From Microbacterium profundi (GTDB taxonomy: Bacteria; Actinomycetota; Actinomycetes; Actinomycetales; Microbacteriaceae): a stretch of 64,000 nt of DNA. The position numbers and the translations under genes are program-made. The stretch is from assembly GCF_000763375.1 (NCBI RefSeq), contig NZ_JPSY01000001.1, forward strand, positions 1 through 64,000, written 5' to 3'. Below are positions 25,928-34,617 of the stretch, piece by piece. Within the stretch, counting starts at the first letter, position 1. Each line of letters begins with the position of its first letter. A model generated the notes under the pieces. The model saw only the letters and a list, made by a program, of their open reading frames with translations, was not told the origin of the DNA and searched no databases.

Positions 25928-25933
25928 GTTCGG

Positions 25934-26512
25934 GTGACGAGGATCATCGCCGGCAAGGCACGCGGACTGCGCCTGGACGTGCCGGGCAGCGGCACGCGCC
26001 CCACCAGCGATCGCGTCCGCGAATCCCTCTTCGGAGCTTTGGAGTCCTCCGACGCCATCGTCGGCTCCAGAGTGCTGGATCTGTATGCGGGCTCCGGCGC
26101 ACTGGGTCTCGAAGCGCTGAGCCGAGGTGCCAGGAGCGTCGATCTCGTCGAGCGCTCCCGACCGGCAGCCGCGATCGTGCGCCGCAACATCGGCACGGTC
26201 GTTCGGTCGATGACCGATGCCACGGCGCGCGTGCATGAAAGCGCGGTCCTGGCATTCCTCAGACGCGCGACAGGTCCGTACGACCTGGTCTTCACCGATC
26301 CGCCCTATGACGTGGACGATGAGGCGATGACCGCCGATCTGATCGCGCTGGCTCCGCTGCTCTCCGACGATGCGGTGGTGGTCATCGAGCGCGCACGCCG
26401 TTCGACGCCGCCCGACGTCGGCGCCGCCGGACTCGAGGTGTTCCGCGAGAAGACCTACGGAGACACAGTGCTCTGGTGGGCTCAGCCGGCAGTCGAATCC
26501 CAGTCGCGGTAG
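25934..26512 (+). CDS. rsmD: 16S rRNA (guanine966-N2)-methyltransferase
   Basis: A 192-residue methyltransferase modifying G966 of 16S rRNA. RIIAGKARGLRL at the N-terminus and RPTSDRVRESLFGALE are typical of RsmD; the SAM site is VLDLYAGSGALGLEALSRGA, and the catalytic motif is FTDPPYD. GTG start with no ribosome site. Its 3' end overlaps that of the convergent thiL by 31 bp. coaD, a common partner, is nearby. Confidence 0.95.
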   Translation: MTRIIAGKARGLRLDVPGSGTRPTSDRVRESLFGALESSDAIVGSRVLDLYAGSGALGLEALSRGARSVDLVERSRPAAAIVRRNIGTVVRSMTDATARVHESAVLAFLRRATGPYDLVFTDPPYDVDDEAMTADLIALAPLLSDDAVVVIERARRSTPPDVGAAGLEVFREKTYGDTVLWWAQPAVESQSR

Positions 26513-27477
26513 GGATCCCATCCGTCGATCGACACCGCCGCGCCGTCGACCAGCACGCCGTCCTTGCCACGCGCACGCACAGTGCCGATGACGCGGAAGC
26601 CGGACGGCAGAACGTCGGGTGGGAAGGTGGCGAGCAGGGCATGATCCTCGCCGCCGGCCAGCGCGCGTTCCGGATTGTCGCCGAGTGATGCGCGGGAGAG
26701 CTCAAGGGTGACGTCGGATGCGGTGGCGAGGCGCCCGGCGTCCAGGGCGAGGCCGTCCGAGATGTCCATCATCGAGGTCGCACCGGCGACGGACGCCATC
26801 ACCCCGAGCCCGATCGGCGGTGCAGGGCGCAACTGAGCGGCCAGTGCCGCGCGTTCGCCCGTCTCGAGTCGAGCGGGGTCGACGGCCACTGGGGTGTCGC
26901 CGTCACGGAATCGGCCGAAGAGCACGGCGAGTCCGTGCGCGGCATGCCCGAGCTCACCTGCCACCGCCACGACATCACCCGGGCGCGCACCGGCCCTGGT
27001 GACGGCATCCCGGCCCTCCAGATCACCGAGCGCGGTGACTGCGACGGTGAGCACATCGGACACCGTCAGATCTCCCCCGACGACTGCGCAACCCGGCGCC
27101 AGAGCCTCGCAGGCCTCGCGGAGTCCGTCCGCGAGCCGCTCCACGAACGACAGGCGCAGATCGCGCGGCACGGCCAGCGCCACGAGCAGAGCCGTCGGGC
27201 GCGCGCCCATCGCCGCGATGTCGGCCAGGTTCACGGCCGCCGACTTCCACCCGAGGTCGTAGCCACCCGACCAGGCGAGTCGGAAATCCGGTCCGTGCAC
27301 CAGCGTGTCAGTCGTTGCGACGACCGAGCCCGACGGCGTTCTGATCACCGCAGCATCGTCACCCGGCCCGAGGATCGTGTGCGAGGAGGGAGCGGTGCGA
27401 GCGAGGATGGCGCGCAGGATCGTGCCTTCCGACACGTCCCCGAGGCGCGGATCATCGTCTGCTGAACGGGAAGGCAT
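26482..27477 (-). CDS. thiL: Thiamine-monophosphate kinase
   Basis: Converts thiamine monophosphate to the cofactor thiamine diphosphate. Length 331 residues. Motifs GPGDDAAV, TTDTLVHGPDF, AAVNLADIAAMGA, VVGGDLT and DISDGLALD follow the PurM/ThiL fold. Promoter TACCTT lies 7 nt before the ATG and overlaps the -10 of the divergent lipoprotein gene. The 3' end overlaps rsmD. Confidence 0.96.
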   Translation of the reverse strand: MPSRSADDDPRLGDVSEGTILRAILARTAPSSHTILGPGDDAAVIRTPSGSVVATTDTLVHGPDFRLAWSGGYDLGWKSAAVNLADIAAMGARPTALLVALAVPRDLRLSFVERLADGLREACEALAPGCAVVGGDLTVSDVLTVAVTALGDLEGRDAVTRAGARPGDVVAVAGELGHAAHGLAVLFGRFRDGDTPVAVDPARLETGERAALAAQLRPAPPIGLGVMASVAGATSMMDISDGLALDAGRLATASDVTLELSRASLGDNPERALAGGEDHALLATFPPDVLPSGFRVIGTVRARGKDGVLVDGAAVSIDGWDPYRDWDSTAG

Positions 27478-27484
27478 GGTGTCA

Positions 27485-27494
27485 AAGGTAGCCT
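27485..27494. promoter_or_regulatory. Overlapping face-to-face -10 boxes of thiL and DUF3515 gene
   Basis: The 10 bp AAGGTAGCCT contain TACCTT on the minus strand (27485-27490, 7 nt before thiL) and TAGCCT on the plus strand (27489-27494, 6 nt before the DUF3515 gene). The two hexamers share two base pairs. Both transcripts would be leaderless and mutually exclusive. Confidence 0.5.
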
Positions 27495-27500
27495 GGAATC

Positions 27501-28019
27501 ATGTCTCGTCGTCTTGCCGCAGCCGTCGTCGTCGTCCTCGGCGCGGCCCTGCTCGGCGGGTGCGCGACCACGGTGCACATCGAGCCGGCGGACGACGCGA
27601 ACAACCCGCTGTGCGCCGAGGTCTCCGTGGGCCTGCAGAATGTCGGGAACCTCGCCGACAAGGATCGTCGCTGGACGGATGCGCAGGCCACAGGTGCGTG
27701 GGGCGACGAGGGCGCAGCATCCGCGATCATCCTGAGATGCGGCGTGGCCGTACCCGCTCCGACGAGCGCCCTGCAGTGCGTGACGCTCGAGGGCGTCGAC
27801 TGGCTCGTAGACGCGTCGGAGACGCCGTTGCTGCGTCTCACCACTTACGGCCGTGACCCGGCGGTTCAGCTGTACATCGACACCGGAGCAGTCAGCTCGA
27901 ACGACGTCATCAGCACCCGCACCCTGGTCGCGGCGATCACCACGATCCCCGCCGACGGAAATTGCCCTGCACCGGATGAACTCGACGAAGACGCGCAGGA
28001 ACTCCTGGAACTCGGCTGA
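27501..28019 (+). CDS. DUF3515 lipoprotein
   Basis: A 172-residue predicted lipoprotein. The signal peptide has a hydrophobic core VVVVLGAALLGG and a lipobox ending at Cys21 (LLGGC). The mature part has three further cysteines, likely in disulfides (LCAE, LRCG, LQCVTL, NCPAP region). The pattern fits DUF3515, a family usually found beside ddl and thiL in actinobacteria, as here. Function unknown. It converges with ddl, 3 bp apart. Confidence 0.88.
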   Translation: MSRRLAAAVVVVLGAALLGGCATTVHIEPADDANNPLCAEVSVGLQNVGNLADKDRRWTDAQATGAWGDEGAASAIILRCGVAVPAPTSALQCVTLEGVDWLVDASETPLLRLTTYGRDPAVQLYIDTGAVSSNDVISTRTLVAAITTIPADGNCPAPDELDEDAQELLELG

Positions 28020-28022
28020 GTC

Positions 28023-29111
28023 TCAGCGCTGCATGCCGACCTCGACGAGTTCGGTGATGAGGTCGCTGTAGCTCAGGCCCGATGCGACCCAGCACTTCGG
28101 GAACATCGAGATCGGCGTGAAGCCCGGCATCGTGTTGAGCTCGTTCACGACGAGTTCGCCTTCGGGCGTGACGAAGAAGTCCACCCTCGCCAAGCCCTTG
28201 CCATCGACCGCCTCGAATGCGCGCAGAGCGACCTCGCGCAGTCGTCGGATGAGCGCGTCATCGACATCAGCCGGGCATACGATGTCCACGCCGTCGCCGC
28301 CGAGGTACTTTCCCTCGAAGTCGTAGAAGCTGCGCGATGTGAGAACGACCTCGCCCGGAAGCGACGCCCGTGCTCCCTCGCCGGCACGACCGGCGAGCAC
28401 GCCGACCTCGATCTCGCGACCGTCCACCTTCGACTCCACGAGCACCTTCTCGTCCTCGGCGAAGGCGATGCGCATCGCCTCGTCCAGCCCGTCGCCGTCG
28501 ACGACTCGCGATACGCCGACACTGGAACCGGCGCTGGCGGGCTTGACGAACACGACCGAGCCCAGGGCTGCGATGTCGCTGCGAAGCCGTGAGGGGTCAG
28601 CTTCCCACTGCGCACGGCGGATCGTGATGCCCGGCGACACGGCGATCCCGGCGGCGGACAGCGCGAGCTTCGTGAAGTGCTTGTCCAGGCAGATCGCCGA
28701 GTCGAGGATTCCGCAGCCCGCGTAAGGCACCTCCAGTACGTCGAAGAACCCCTGAATCGCTCCGTCTTCGCCGTGCAGCCCGTGCAGGAGCGGCAGCACC
28801 ACATCGATCTCGCCCAGGCCCGTGACCGAGCCGTCAGCCCGCGTGACCCGCAGCGTCCGGTCTCCACCGGGCTCCGGCCACAGCACGCGCGTGCCGTTGT
28901 CATCGACCTCCGGGAGGCGCGCAGCATCCAGAGCGAACTTGTCCGGCCGGTCCTCTTCCAGGACGAACGCGCCCTCACGAGTGATCCCCACCGGAATCAC
29001 CTCGTAGCGCTCGCGATCAATCGCGCGCAGCACCCCGCCCGCGGTCGCGGAACTGATGGAATGCTCGCTGGAACGCCCTCCGAAGAGCACCACCACCGTC
29101 TGCTTGTCCAT
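28023..29111 (-). CDS. ddl: D-alanine--D-alanine ligase
   Basis: ATP-grasp ligase making the D-Ala-D-Ala dipeptide of peptidoglycan. Length 362 residues. VVVLFGGRSSEHSISSATA at the N-terminus, LHGLHGEDGAIQG, the ATP-binding VFVKPASAGSSVGVSRV, and the Mg-binding end LARVDFFVTPEGELVVNELNTMPGFTPIS are clear. GGAGGAGAG lies upstream of the ATG, inside gpsA; the two genes overlap by 95 bp in different frames. Confidence 0.97.
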   Translation of the reverse strand: MDKQTVVVLFGGRSSEHSISSATAGGVLRAIDRERYEVIPVGITREGAFVLEEDRPDKFALDAARLPEVDDNGTRVLWPEPGGDRTLRVTRADGSVTGLGEIDVVLPLLHGLHGEDGAIQGFFDVLEVPYAGCGILDSAICLDKHFTKLALSAAGIAVSPGITIRRAQWEADPSRLRSDIAALGSVVFVKPASAGSSVGVSRVVDGDGLDEAMRIAFAEDEKVLVESKVDGREIEVGVLAGRAGEGARASLPGEVVLTSRSFYDFEGKYLGGDGVDIVCPADVDDALIRRLREVALRAFEAVDGKGLARVDFFVTPEGELVVNELNTMPGFTPISMFPKCWVASGLSYSDLITELVEVGMQR

Positions 29112-30150
29112 GATTGGTTCTCTCCTCCTGGGGAGTGTCGTCGTCGGTCGTCAGGTGCGGCGCGATGTCACGCGGATTCATCGTTCCGTCGAGCACCATC
29201 TTCACCTGCTCGACGATGGGCATGTGCACACCGGATTCGCGGGCCAACTGCAGGATCGGAGCGACGGATGCCAGACCTTCGGCGGTCTGGTTCATCTGCT
29301 TGACAACGTCCTGGTAGCTGTACCCCTGGCCGAGCAGCCTGCCGGCCGTGTTGTTGCGGCTCAGCGGCGACTGGCATGTCGCGATCAGGTCGCCGAGACC
29401 GGCAAGGCCCTGCAGCGTCTCGGGCTGGGCGCCGTTCGCCACGGCGAAGTCGGTCATCTCGACCAGACCACGGGTGATGATCGAGGCCTTCGTGTTCTCT
29501 CCGTAGCCGACGCCGTCGACGATGCCGATCGCGACGGCGATCAGGTTCTTCAGCACGCCGCCGAACTCGGTGCCGATCACGTCGGTGTTCACGAACGTGC
29601 GGAAGTAGGAGTTGCGGGCCGCCCGGGCGACGGTCTCCGCGGTCTCCTGGCTGAGCGAGGCGATCACGGCCGCAGTGGGCTGTTCGCGCGCGATCTCGAG
29701 CGCGAGGTTCGGTCCGGAGGCCACAGCGATCTGCGCGGGGTCGCAGCGCAGCTCCTGCTCTATCACCTGGCTCATGCGCAGGCCGCTCGATCGCTCGACG
29801 CCCTTCATCAGGCTGATTATCGGCGGTTCTCGACCGTCGAGCAGCGGGCGCAGTGCCTTGAGGTTCTCACGCAGCGACTGGCTGGGCACCGACAGATACA
29901 CCTGATCCGCACCGGCAAGCGCCGTCGACAGGTCGTGCGTGGCAGTCATGCTGCGCGGGAGGTTGATGCCGGAGAGGTACTTCGAGTTGCGCTTGCCTTC
30001 GGAGATCTCGAGAGCCTGCTCCGGCCGGCGGGCCCACATGGTGACCTGGGCGCCGCCGTCGGCGAGGATCTTGCCGAAGGTGGTTCCCCAACTGCCGGAT
30101 CCGATCACGGTGACGCGCGGCCCCGAGGCCGAGGCGTTCTTACGAGTCAA
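29017..30150 (-). CDS. gpsA: Glycerol-3-phosphate dehydrogenase (NAD(P)+)
   Basis: Makes sn-glycerol-3-phosphate from dihydroxyacetone phosphate for phospholipid synthesis. The NAD site VTVIGSGSWGTTFGK is near the N-terminus, with GPNLALEIA, GVLKNLIAVAIGI and GLGDLIATCQSPLSRN further on. Start is taken as TTG at 30150, 10 nt after AAGGAG, giving 377 residues; no ATG or GTG fits better. About 35 residues at the C-terminus (from EERTNHGQADGGG) exceed the family and are encoded across the start of ddl, so this overlap may come from loss of the old stop. Confidence 0.93.
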   Translation of the reverse strand: MTRKNASASGPRVTVIGSGSWGTTFGKILADGGAQVTMWARRPEQALEISEGKRNSKYLSGINLPRSMTATHDLSTALAGADQVYLSVPSQSLRENLKALRPLLDGREPPIISLMKGVERSSGLRMSQVIEQELRCDPAQIAVASGPNLALEIAREQPTAAVIASLSQETAETVARAARNSYFRTFVNTDVIGTEFGGVLKNLIAVAIGIVDGVGYGENTKASIITRGLVEMTDFAVANGAQPETLQGLAGLGDLIATCQSPLSRNNTAGRLLGQGYSYQDVVKQMNQTAEGLASVAPILQLARESGVHMPIVEQVKMVLDGTMNPRDIAPHLTTDDDTPQEERTNHGQADGGGALRRAFQRAFHQFRDRGRGAARD

Positions 30151-30904
30151 GGCGACCGGTCTCCTTCTGCCCGTGATCGGACGGGTTCCAGCGGGTCGCG
30201 GGCGCCTTCTCGTCACGCAGCTCCTCGAGCAGCGCGGTGATGGCGTTCATGAGTCGATTGGTGGCCTCGTTGAGCGCCGACTGCTCTCCGGCTCGACCGG
30301 TGAGGTCGGAGATGTCGACCGGGTCGCCGATCAGCACCTGGACGCGCTTGCGCGGCGGCCAGAGGCTCAGCCCCTTCTGATAGCGCCCCATGACGTGCTG
30401 CGTACCCCACTGCGCGACCGGGATGAGCGGGATGCCGCCCGCGAGCGCAAGGCGCACGGCGCCGGGCTTCCCCCGCATCGGCCAGAGGTCGGGGTCGCGT
30501 GTGAGGGTGCCCTCCGGGTAGACGATCACACCGCGCTCGTTCTTCACGAGGGTCCGCGACTGCTCTATCGTCTGCTTCGCGGCGGCCGCGGAGGTCGCCC
30601 TGGCGACCGGGACCATCCCTGTCTTGCGCATCAGCCAGCCCAGGACCGGAGCGCGGAACAGGCTCTCCTTCGCCATGAAGCGCGGCGCACGCCCGAGGCG
30701 CCACACCGCCACCGCGACGATGAGCGGATCGAACTCTGAGTAGTGATTCGGTGCCAGCACGAATGCGCCCTGGACGGGCAGCTTCTCCTTGCCCAGGATC
30801 TCGATCCTCGCCAGGTAGCCGACAGCGGGCACCACGACAGCCGCGAGCGGCCAGAACGCGCTCGGGCGGGACTTCTCGGGTGACCGGGAGCCCATCTGCG
30901 TCAC
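30140..30904 (-). CDS. plsC: 1-acyl-sn-glycerol-3-phosphate acyltransferase
   Basis: Membrane-associated acyltransferase making phosphatidic acid. Length 254 residues. The active-site NHYSEFD is the NHX4D motif, followed by FMAKESLF, the EGTLTRD motif and a PVAQWG strand. An N-terminal hydrophobic segment (FWPLAAVVVPAVGYLARI) anchors it. The GTG start overlaps the murA stop (GTGA). The following gpsA overlaps by 11 bp, so murA-plsC-gpsA-ddl are coupled. gpsA supplies its substrate backbone. Confidence 0.92.
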   Translation of the reverse strand: MTQMGSRSPEKSRPSAFWPLAAVVVPAVGYLARIEILGKEKLPVQGAFVLAPNHYSEFDPLIVAVAVWRLGRAPRFMAKESLFRAPVLGWLMRKTGMVPVARATSAAAAKQTIEQSRTLVKNERGVIVYPEGTLTRDPDLWPMRGKPGAVRLALAGGIPLIPVAQWGTQHVMGRYQKGLSLWPPRKRVQVLIGDPVDISDLTGRAGEQSALNEATNRLMNAITALLEELRDEKAPATRWNPSDHGQKETGRLDS

Positions 30905-32268
30905 CGGACGACGTCGAAGTCGGCGCCGAGAGCGTCGAGCTTGGCCAGGAACTTCTCGTATCCGCGGCTGAGGATGTCGACGCCGGACACCTGCGACTGA
31001 CCCTCGGCCGTGAGCGCGGCGATCACGTGGCTGTATCCACCGCGAAGATCGGGTACGACGATGTCGGCGGAGTGCAGCGGCGTCGGCCCGGTGATGACCG
31101 CTGCCTGCTCGAGCTCGCGACGCGGCACGCGCCGCGGCCCGTTCTGCAGCCCGTGCGGGTGAACGACGATGTCGGCGCCCATCTTGACCAGCGCATCCGT
31201 GAAGCCGAAGCGGTTCTCGTAGACGGTCTCGTGGACGATGGAGCGACCCTCGGCCTGCGTGAGCGCGACGATGAGGGGCTGCTGCCAGTCCGTCATGAAG
31301 CCGGGGTGCACGTCGGTCTCGATGACGACGGGCTGGAGGTCGCCACCGCGACGGAAGAGGATGCCGTCCTCTTTCACGTCGAACCAGCCACCCGCCTTTC
31401 GGAACACATTGAGGAAGGTGAGCATCTCCTGCTGCTTGGCGCCGCCGACGAAGATCTCTCCGTCCGTCGCGAGTGCGGCAGACGCCCAGGATGCGGCCTC
31501 GTTGCGGTCGAAGATCGAACGGTGGTCGTAGCCGCGCAGCGTCTCCACGCCCTCGATGAGGATCACGCGGTTCGGCTCGTAGGAGATGATCGCGCCCATC
31601 TTCTGCAGCACGGCGATCAGGTCCATGATCTCCGGCTCGATGGCTGCGTTGCGCAGTTCGGTGGTGCCGTCGGCGCGCACGGCCGTCAGCAGCACCTGCT
31701 CGGTGGCTCCCACACTCGGGTACGGCAGGTGGATGTTCGCGCCGTGCAGGCGGCCCCCCTGCGTGGACAGGCGGATGCCGCTGGGCAGCTTCTCGACGAC
31801 CGCGCCGAACTTGCGGAGTGCATCGAGGTGGAAGTCGATCGGGCGGTCGCCGATGCGGCAGCCGCCGAGGTCGGGGATGAACGCCTGGCCCAGGCGATGC
31901 AGCAGAGGTCCGCAGAACAGGATCGGAATGCGCGAGGCACCGGCGTGAGCGTCGATCTCTTCCATGTGCGCGGATTCCACGTCGCTGGGGTCGAAGACGA
32001 GCGAGCCGACCTCGTCGCCTTCGCTGACGCGGACACCATGCACTTCGAGCAGCGAGCGCACGACGGCGACATCGCTGATGCCAGGTACGTCGCGCAGGAT
32101 GCTCGTGTCTTCACCGAGGAGGGATGCGACCATCGCCTTCGTGGCGAGGTTCTTCGCCCCCTTCACATCGACACGGCCGCGCAGCGGCCTTCCACCTCGG
32201 ATGGCCAGCACGTCTCCGGTCAAAGCAGGAACTCCCTCTGGAAGCTCAGCGCGCACGGTTGTCGTCAT
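30901..32268 (-). CDS. murA: UDP-N-acetylglucosamine 1-carboxyvinyltransferase
   Basis: First committed step of peptidoglycan synthesis. Length 455 residues, somewhat longer than enterobacterial MurA (about 420). The catalytic loop is LGGCRIGDRP with Cys137, the residue alkylated by fosfomycin in sensitive enzymes. VKGAKNLATKAM replaces the usual GAKNAALP. HPGFMTDWQQP and ETVYENRFGF are conserved. GAGGCTCCTCGA precedes the ATG. Confidence 0.95.
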   Translation of the reverse strand: MTTTVRAELPEGVPALTGDVLAIRGGRPLRGRVDVKGAKNLATKAMVASLLGEDTSILRDVPGISDVAVVRSLLEVHGVRVSEGDEVGSLVFDPSDVESAHMEEIDAHAGASRIPILFCGPLLHRLGQAFIPDLGGCRIGDRPIDFHLDALRKFGAVVEKLPSGIRLSTQGGRLHGANIHLPYPSVGATEQVLLTAVRADGTTELRNAAIEPEIMDLIAVLQKMGAIISYEPNRVILIEGVETLRGYDHRSIFDRNEAASWASAALATDGEIFVGGAKQQEMLTFLNVFRKAGGWFDVKEDGILFRRGGDLQPVVIETDVHPGFMTDWQQPLIVALTQAEGRSIVHETVYENRFGFTDALVKMGADIVVHPHGLQNGPRRVPRRELEQAAVITGPTPLHSADIVVPDLRGGYSHVIAALTAEGQSQVSGVDILSRGYEKFLAKLDALGADFDVVR

Positions 32269-32362
32269 TCGAGGAGCCTCACTTCATGGTCATGGACGCG
32301 GCGCCAGCCGCCGGAGCGGATGCTCCAGGCTCACGATGTGCTCGGTGTCGGCGGACTGTGTG
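32269..32362. other. murA-leuD intergenic gap
   Basis: 94 bp without a gene. No terminator or operator is evident, so leuCD transcripts may read on into murA. Confidence 0.4.
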
Positions 32363-32959
32363 TCAGCGAACAGGGAGCGTACGTGGCCGCCACGACTCGC
32401 GGCGGGCCTCGAACTGCGCGATCTTGTCTTCGTTGCGCAGCGTGAGCCCGATGTCATCGAGCCCTTCGAGGAGCCGCCATCTAGTGTAATCGTCGATCTC
32501 GATGGCGGCTCGGAGGTCGCCGACAACGGCGGTGCGCGCCTCGAGATCCACCGTGATCTCGACACCCGGATCAGCGTCGATCTCCGCCCAGATCGCGTCG
32601 AGATCCGCTTCGGAGACGGTCGCCGCGAGTAGGCCCTGTTTGCCCGAGTTCCCGCGGAAGATATCACCGAAACGCGTGCTGAGCACGACCTTGAAACCGA
32701 AATCGCGCAGCGCCCACACCGCGTGCTCACGGCTGGATCCCGTGCCGAAATCCGGACCGGCAACCAGCACCGAGGCGCCCTGGAAAGCCGGCTGGTTCAG
32801 CACGAAGTCCGGGTCCTGACGCCAGGCGTGGAACAGTGCGTCCTCGAAGCCGGTCTTCGTCACCCGCTTGAGGAACACGGCGGGGATGATCTGGTCGGTG
32901 TCGACGTTCGAGCGCTTCAGCGGAGCGGCGATGCCCGTGTGGGTGGTGAACTTCTCCAT
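32363..32959 (-). CDS. leuD: 3-isopropylmalate dehydratase small subunit
   Basis: Partner of LeuC in converting 2- to 3-isopropylmalate in leucine synthesis. The ATG at 32959, with AGGAG 9 nt upstream, gives 198 residues beginning MEKFTTHTG; an open upstream extension is not LeuD-like. Conserved features are [33 protein letters not shown] and GNSGKQGLL. It follows leuC by 2 bp. Confidence 0.97.
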   Translation of the reverse strand: MEKFTTHTGIAAPLKRSNVDTDQIIPAVFLKRVTKTGFEDALFHAWRQDPDFVLNQPAFQGASVLVAGPDFGTGSSREHAVWALRDFGFKVVLSTRFGDIFRGNSGKQGLLAATVSEADLDAIWAEIDADPGVEITVDLEARTAVVGDLRAAIEIDDYTRWRLLEGLDDIGLTLRNEDKIAQFEARRESWRPRTLPVR

Positions 32960-32961
32960 GA

Positions 32962-34440
32962 TCAGGCTCCTACTCGATCGAACTCGGTCACTGAGTCTGT
33001 CGAAGCGTCCAGGTCGCTCGGGCTCGACAGCGTGCCGCGCACGGCGGTCGCTGCGGCGACCAGCGGCGAGACGAGGTGCGTGCGTCCGCCCTTGCCCTGA
33101 CGCCCTTCGAAGTTGCGGTTGGACGTGGATGCGCAGCGCTCCCCCGGCGACAACTGGTCCGGGTTCATGCCGAGGCACATCGAGCATCCGGCGAAGCGCC
33201 ACTCGGCGCCGAAGTCCTTGACGATCTGATCGATGCCCTCAGCCTCGGCCTCCAGACGCACGCGAGCGGAACCGGGGACGACCATGACGCGCACGCCGTC
33301 GGCCTTCTTGCGTCCCTTGATCACGGACGCGAACGCCCGCAGATCCTCGATGCGGCTGTTCGTGCACGATCCCATGAAGACGGCATCCACCGGCACCTCC
33401 TTGAGCGGCGTTCCAGGAGTGAGATCCATGTACTGCAGTGCGCGCTCGGCGGCGACGCGCTCGTTGGGGTCCTCGAAATCGGCAGGGTTCGGCACGGAAG
33501 ACGAGAGCGAACTGCCCTGGCCGGGGTTCGTGCCCCACGTCACGAACGGCTCGAGTTCGTTCGCATCGATCAGCACCTCGGCGTCGAACGTCGCGCCGTC
33601 GTCGGTGGGGAGCGTGCGCCAATAGGCCACCGCGTCTTCCCAGTCCTGACCCTGCGGAGCGTGCGCCTTGTCCTTGACGTAGGCGAAGGTCGTCTCATCC
33701 GGTGCGACCATTCCTGCGCGGGCGCCGGCCTCGATCGACATGTTGCAGATCGTCATCCGCCCCTCCATCGAGAGGGCGCGGATCGCACTGCCACGGAATT
33801 CGAGCACGTAGCCCTGCCCACCGCCGGTGCCGATCTTCGCGATCACCGCGAGGATGATGTCCTTCGCGCTCACGCCCGAGTTGAGTTCGCCCTCGACCGT
33901 GATCGCCATCGTCTTGAACGGCTTCAGCGGCAGCGTCTGCGTGGCCATGACGTGCTCGACCTCGCTGGTGCCGATGCCGAACGCCATGGCGCCGAACGCG
34001 CCGTGCGTCGAGGTGTGCGAGTCGCCGCACACGACAGTGATGCCCGGCATCGTGAGGCCGAGCTGCGGCCCGACCACGTGCACGATGCCCTGCTCCGCGT
34101 CGCCGAGGGAGTGGATGCGGACGCCGAACTCCTCGGCGTTGCGCCGCAGCGTCTCGATCTGGGTGCGACTGGTGAGATCGGCGATCGGCTTGTCGATCTC
34201 GAGCGTCGGCGTGTTGTGGTCCTCGGTCGCGATCGTCAGGTCGACCCTGCGCAGCGGCCTGTCTTCGGCGCGCAGGCCGTCGAAAGCCTGAGGGCTGGTC
34301 ACCTCGTGCACCAGGTGCAGGTCGATGTAGATCAGGTCGGGCTCGCCGTTGAGTCCCTTCACGACGAGATGGTCATCCCAGACCTTCTCGGCGAGTGTGC
34401 GGGGGCGAGCGGATGAGGTGTCGACTGCAGGGCTGTTCAT
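32962..34440 (-). CDS. leuC: 3-isopropylmalate dehydratase large subunit
   Basis: Aconitase-like isomerase of leucine synthesis with a 4Fe-4S cluster. Length 492 residues, about 20 longer than usual. [22 protein letters not shown], and cluster cysteines in [11 protein letters not shown] and [11 protein letters not shown] are present. Ribosome site CAGGAGATAAGAC before ATG. The extra C-terminal tail (from [12 protein letters not shown]) is encoded partly by a dispersed repeat at 32980-33009. An upstream leader peptide with Leu codons suggests control by leucine supply. Confidence 0.97.
   Translation of the reverse strand: MNSPAVDTSSARPRTLAEKVWDDHLVVKGLNGEPDLIYIDLHLVHEVTSPQAFDGLRAEDRPLRRVDLTIATEDHNTPTLEIDKPIADLTSRTQIETLRRNAEEFGVRIHSLGDAEQGIVHVVGPQLGLTMPGITVVCGDSHTSTHGAFGAMAFGIGTSEVEHVMATQTLPLKPFKTMAITVEGELNSGVSAKDIILAVIAKIGTGGGQGYVLEFRGSAIRALSMEGRMTICNMSIEAGARAGMVAPDETTFAYVKDKAHAPQGQDWEDAVAYWRTLPTDDGATFDAEVLIDANELEPFVTWGTNPGQGSSLSSSVPNPADFEDPNERVAAERALQYMDLTPGTPLKEVPVDAVFMGSCTNSRIEDLRAFASVIKGRKKADGVRVMVVPGSARVRLEAEAEGIDQIVKDFGAEWRFAGCSMCLGMNPDQLSPGERCASTSNRNFEGRQGKGGRTHLVSPLVAAATAVRGTLSSPSDLDASTDSVTEFDRVGA
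32980..33009. repeat. Dispersed repeat, family C (CTGAGYCTGTCGAAG), copy 1
   Basis: A 30-bp element matching the one at 63594-63621 at about 27 of 30 positions. It lies in frame at the 3' end of leuC and encodes [10 protein letters not shown]. Confidence 0.75.
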
Positions 34441-34498
34441 GTCTTATCTCCTGAGGATGGCGATGAGGCCCACAAAGGACTCCGCGACGAGGAGGGGC
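34441..34498 (-). promoter_or_regulatory. Probable attenuator region between leader peptide and leuC
   Basis: On the minus strand GAGCCCCTCC and, further down, GTGGGCCTC can pair with one bulge (GAGCCC with GGGCCTC); GGAGTCC in between can pair instead with GGCGAGTCC complements in the leader. This permits alternative structures, but I did not fold it. Confidence 0.35.
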
Positions 34499-34546
34499 TC
34501 AGAACGAGGACTCGCCGCGGCCGCTAAGAAGGAGCACGCACCGCAT
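34499..34546 (-). CDS. Leucine-rich leader peptide of leuCD
   Basis: A 15-codon ORF MRCVLLLSGRGESSF with three Leu codons in a row, CTC CTT CTT. CTT is a rare choice in this high-GC DNA. TAATCT lies 6 nt before its ATG, so the transcript probably starts at the leader ATG. It ends 58 bp before the leuC start. The arrangement is that of a transcription-attenuation leader, in which slow reading of Leu codons favours expression of leuCD. No competing ORF is present in this gap. Confidence 0.65.
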   Translation of the reverse strand: MRCVLLLSGRGESSF

Positions 34547-34552
34547 GTCGTC

Positions 34553-34558
34553 AGATTA
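34553..34558 (-). promoter_or_regulatory. Promoter -10 of the leuC leader transcript
   Basis: TAATCT on the minus strand, 6 nt before the leader-peptide ATG, the same leaderless spacing as ftsY, recG and others. No clear -35 is seen. Confidence 0.5.
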
Positions 34559-34617
34559 CCACCGCTTCGCGGGCCGGCGGTCCCCCATGACAGGCCACGT
34601 GGCACCCGGTCGGCGCG

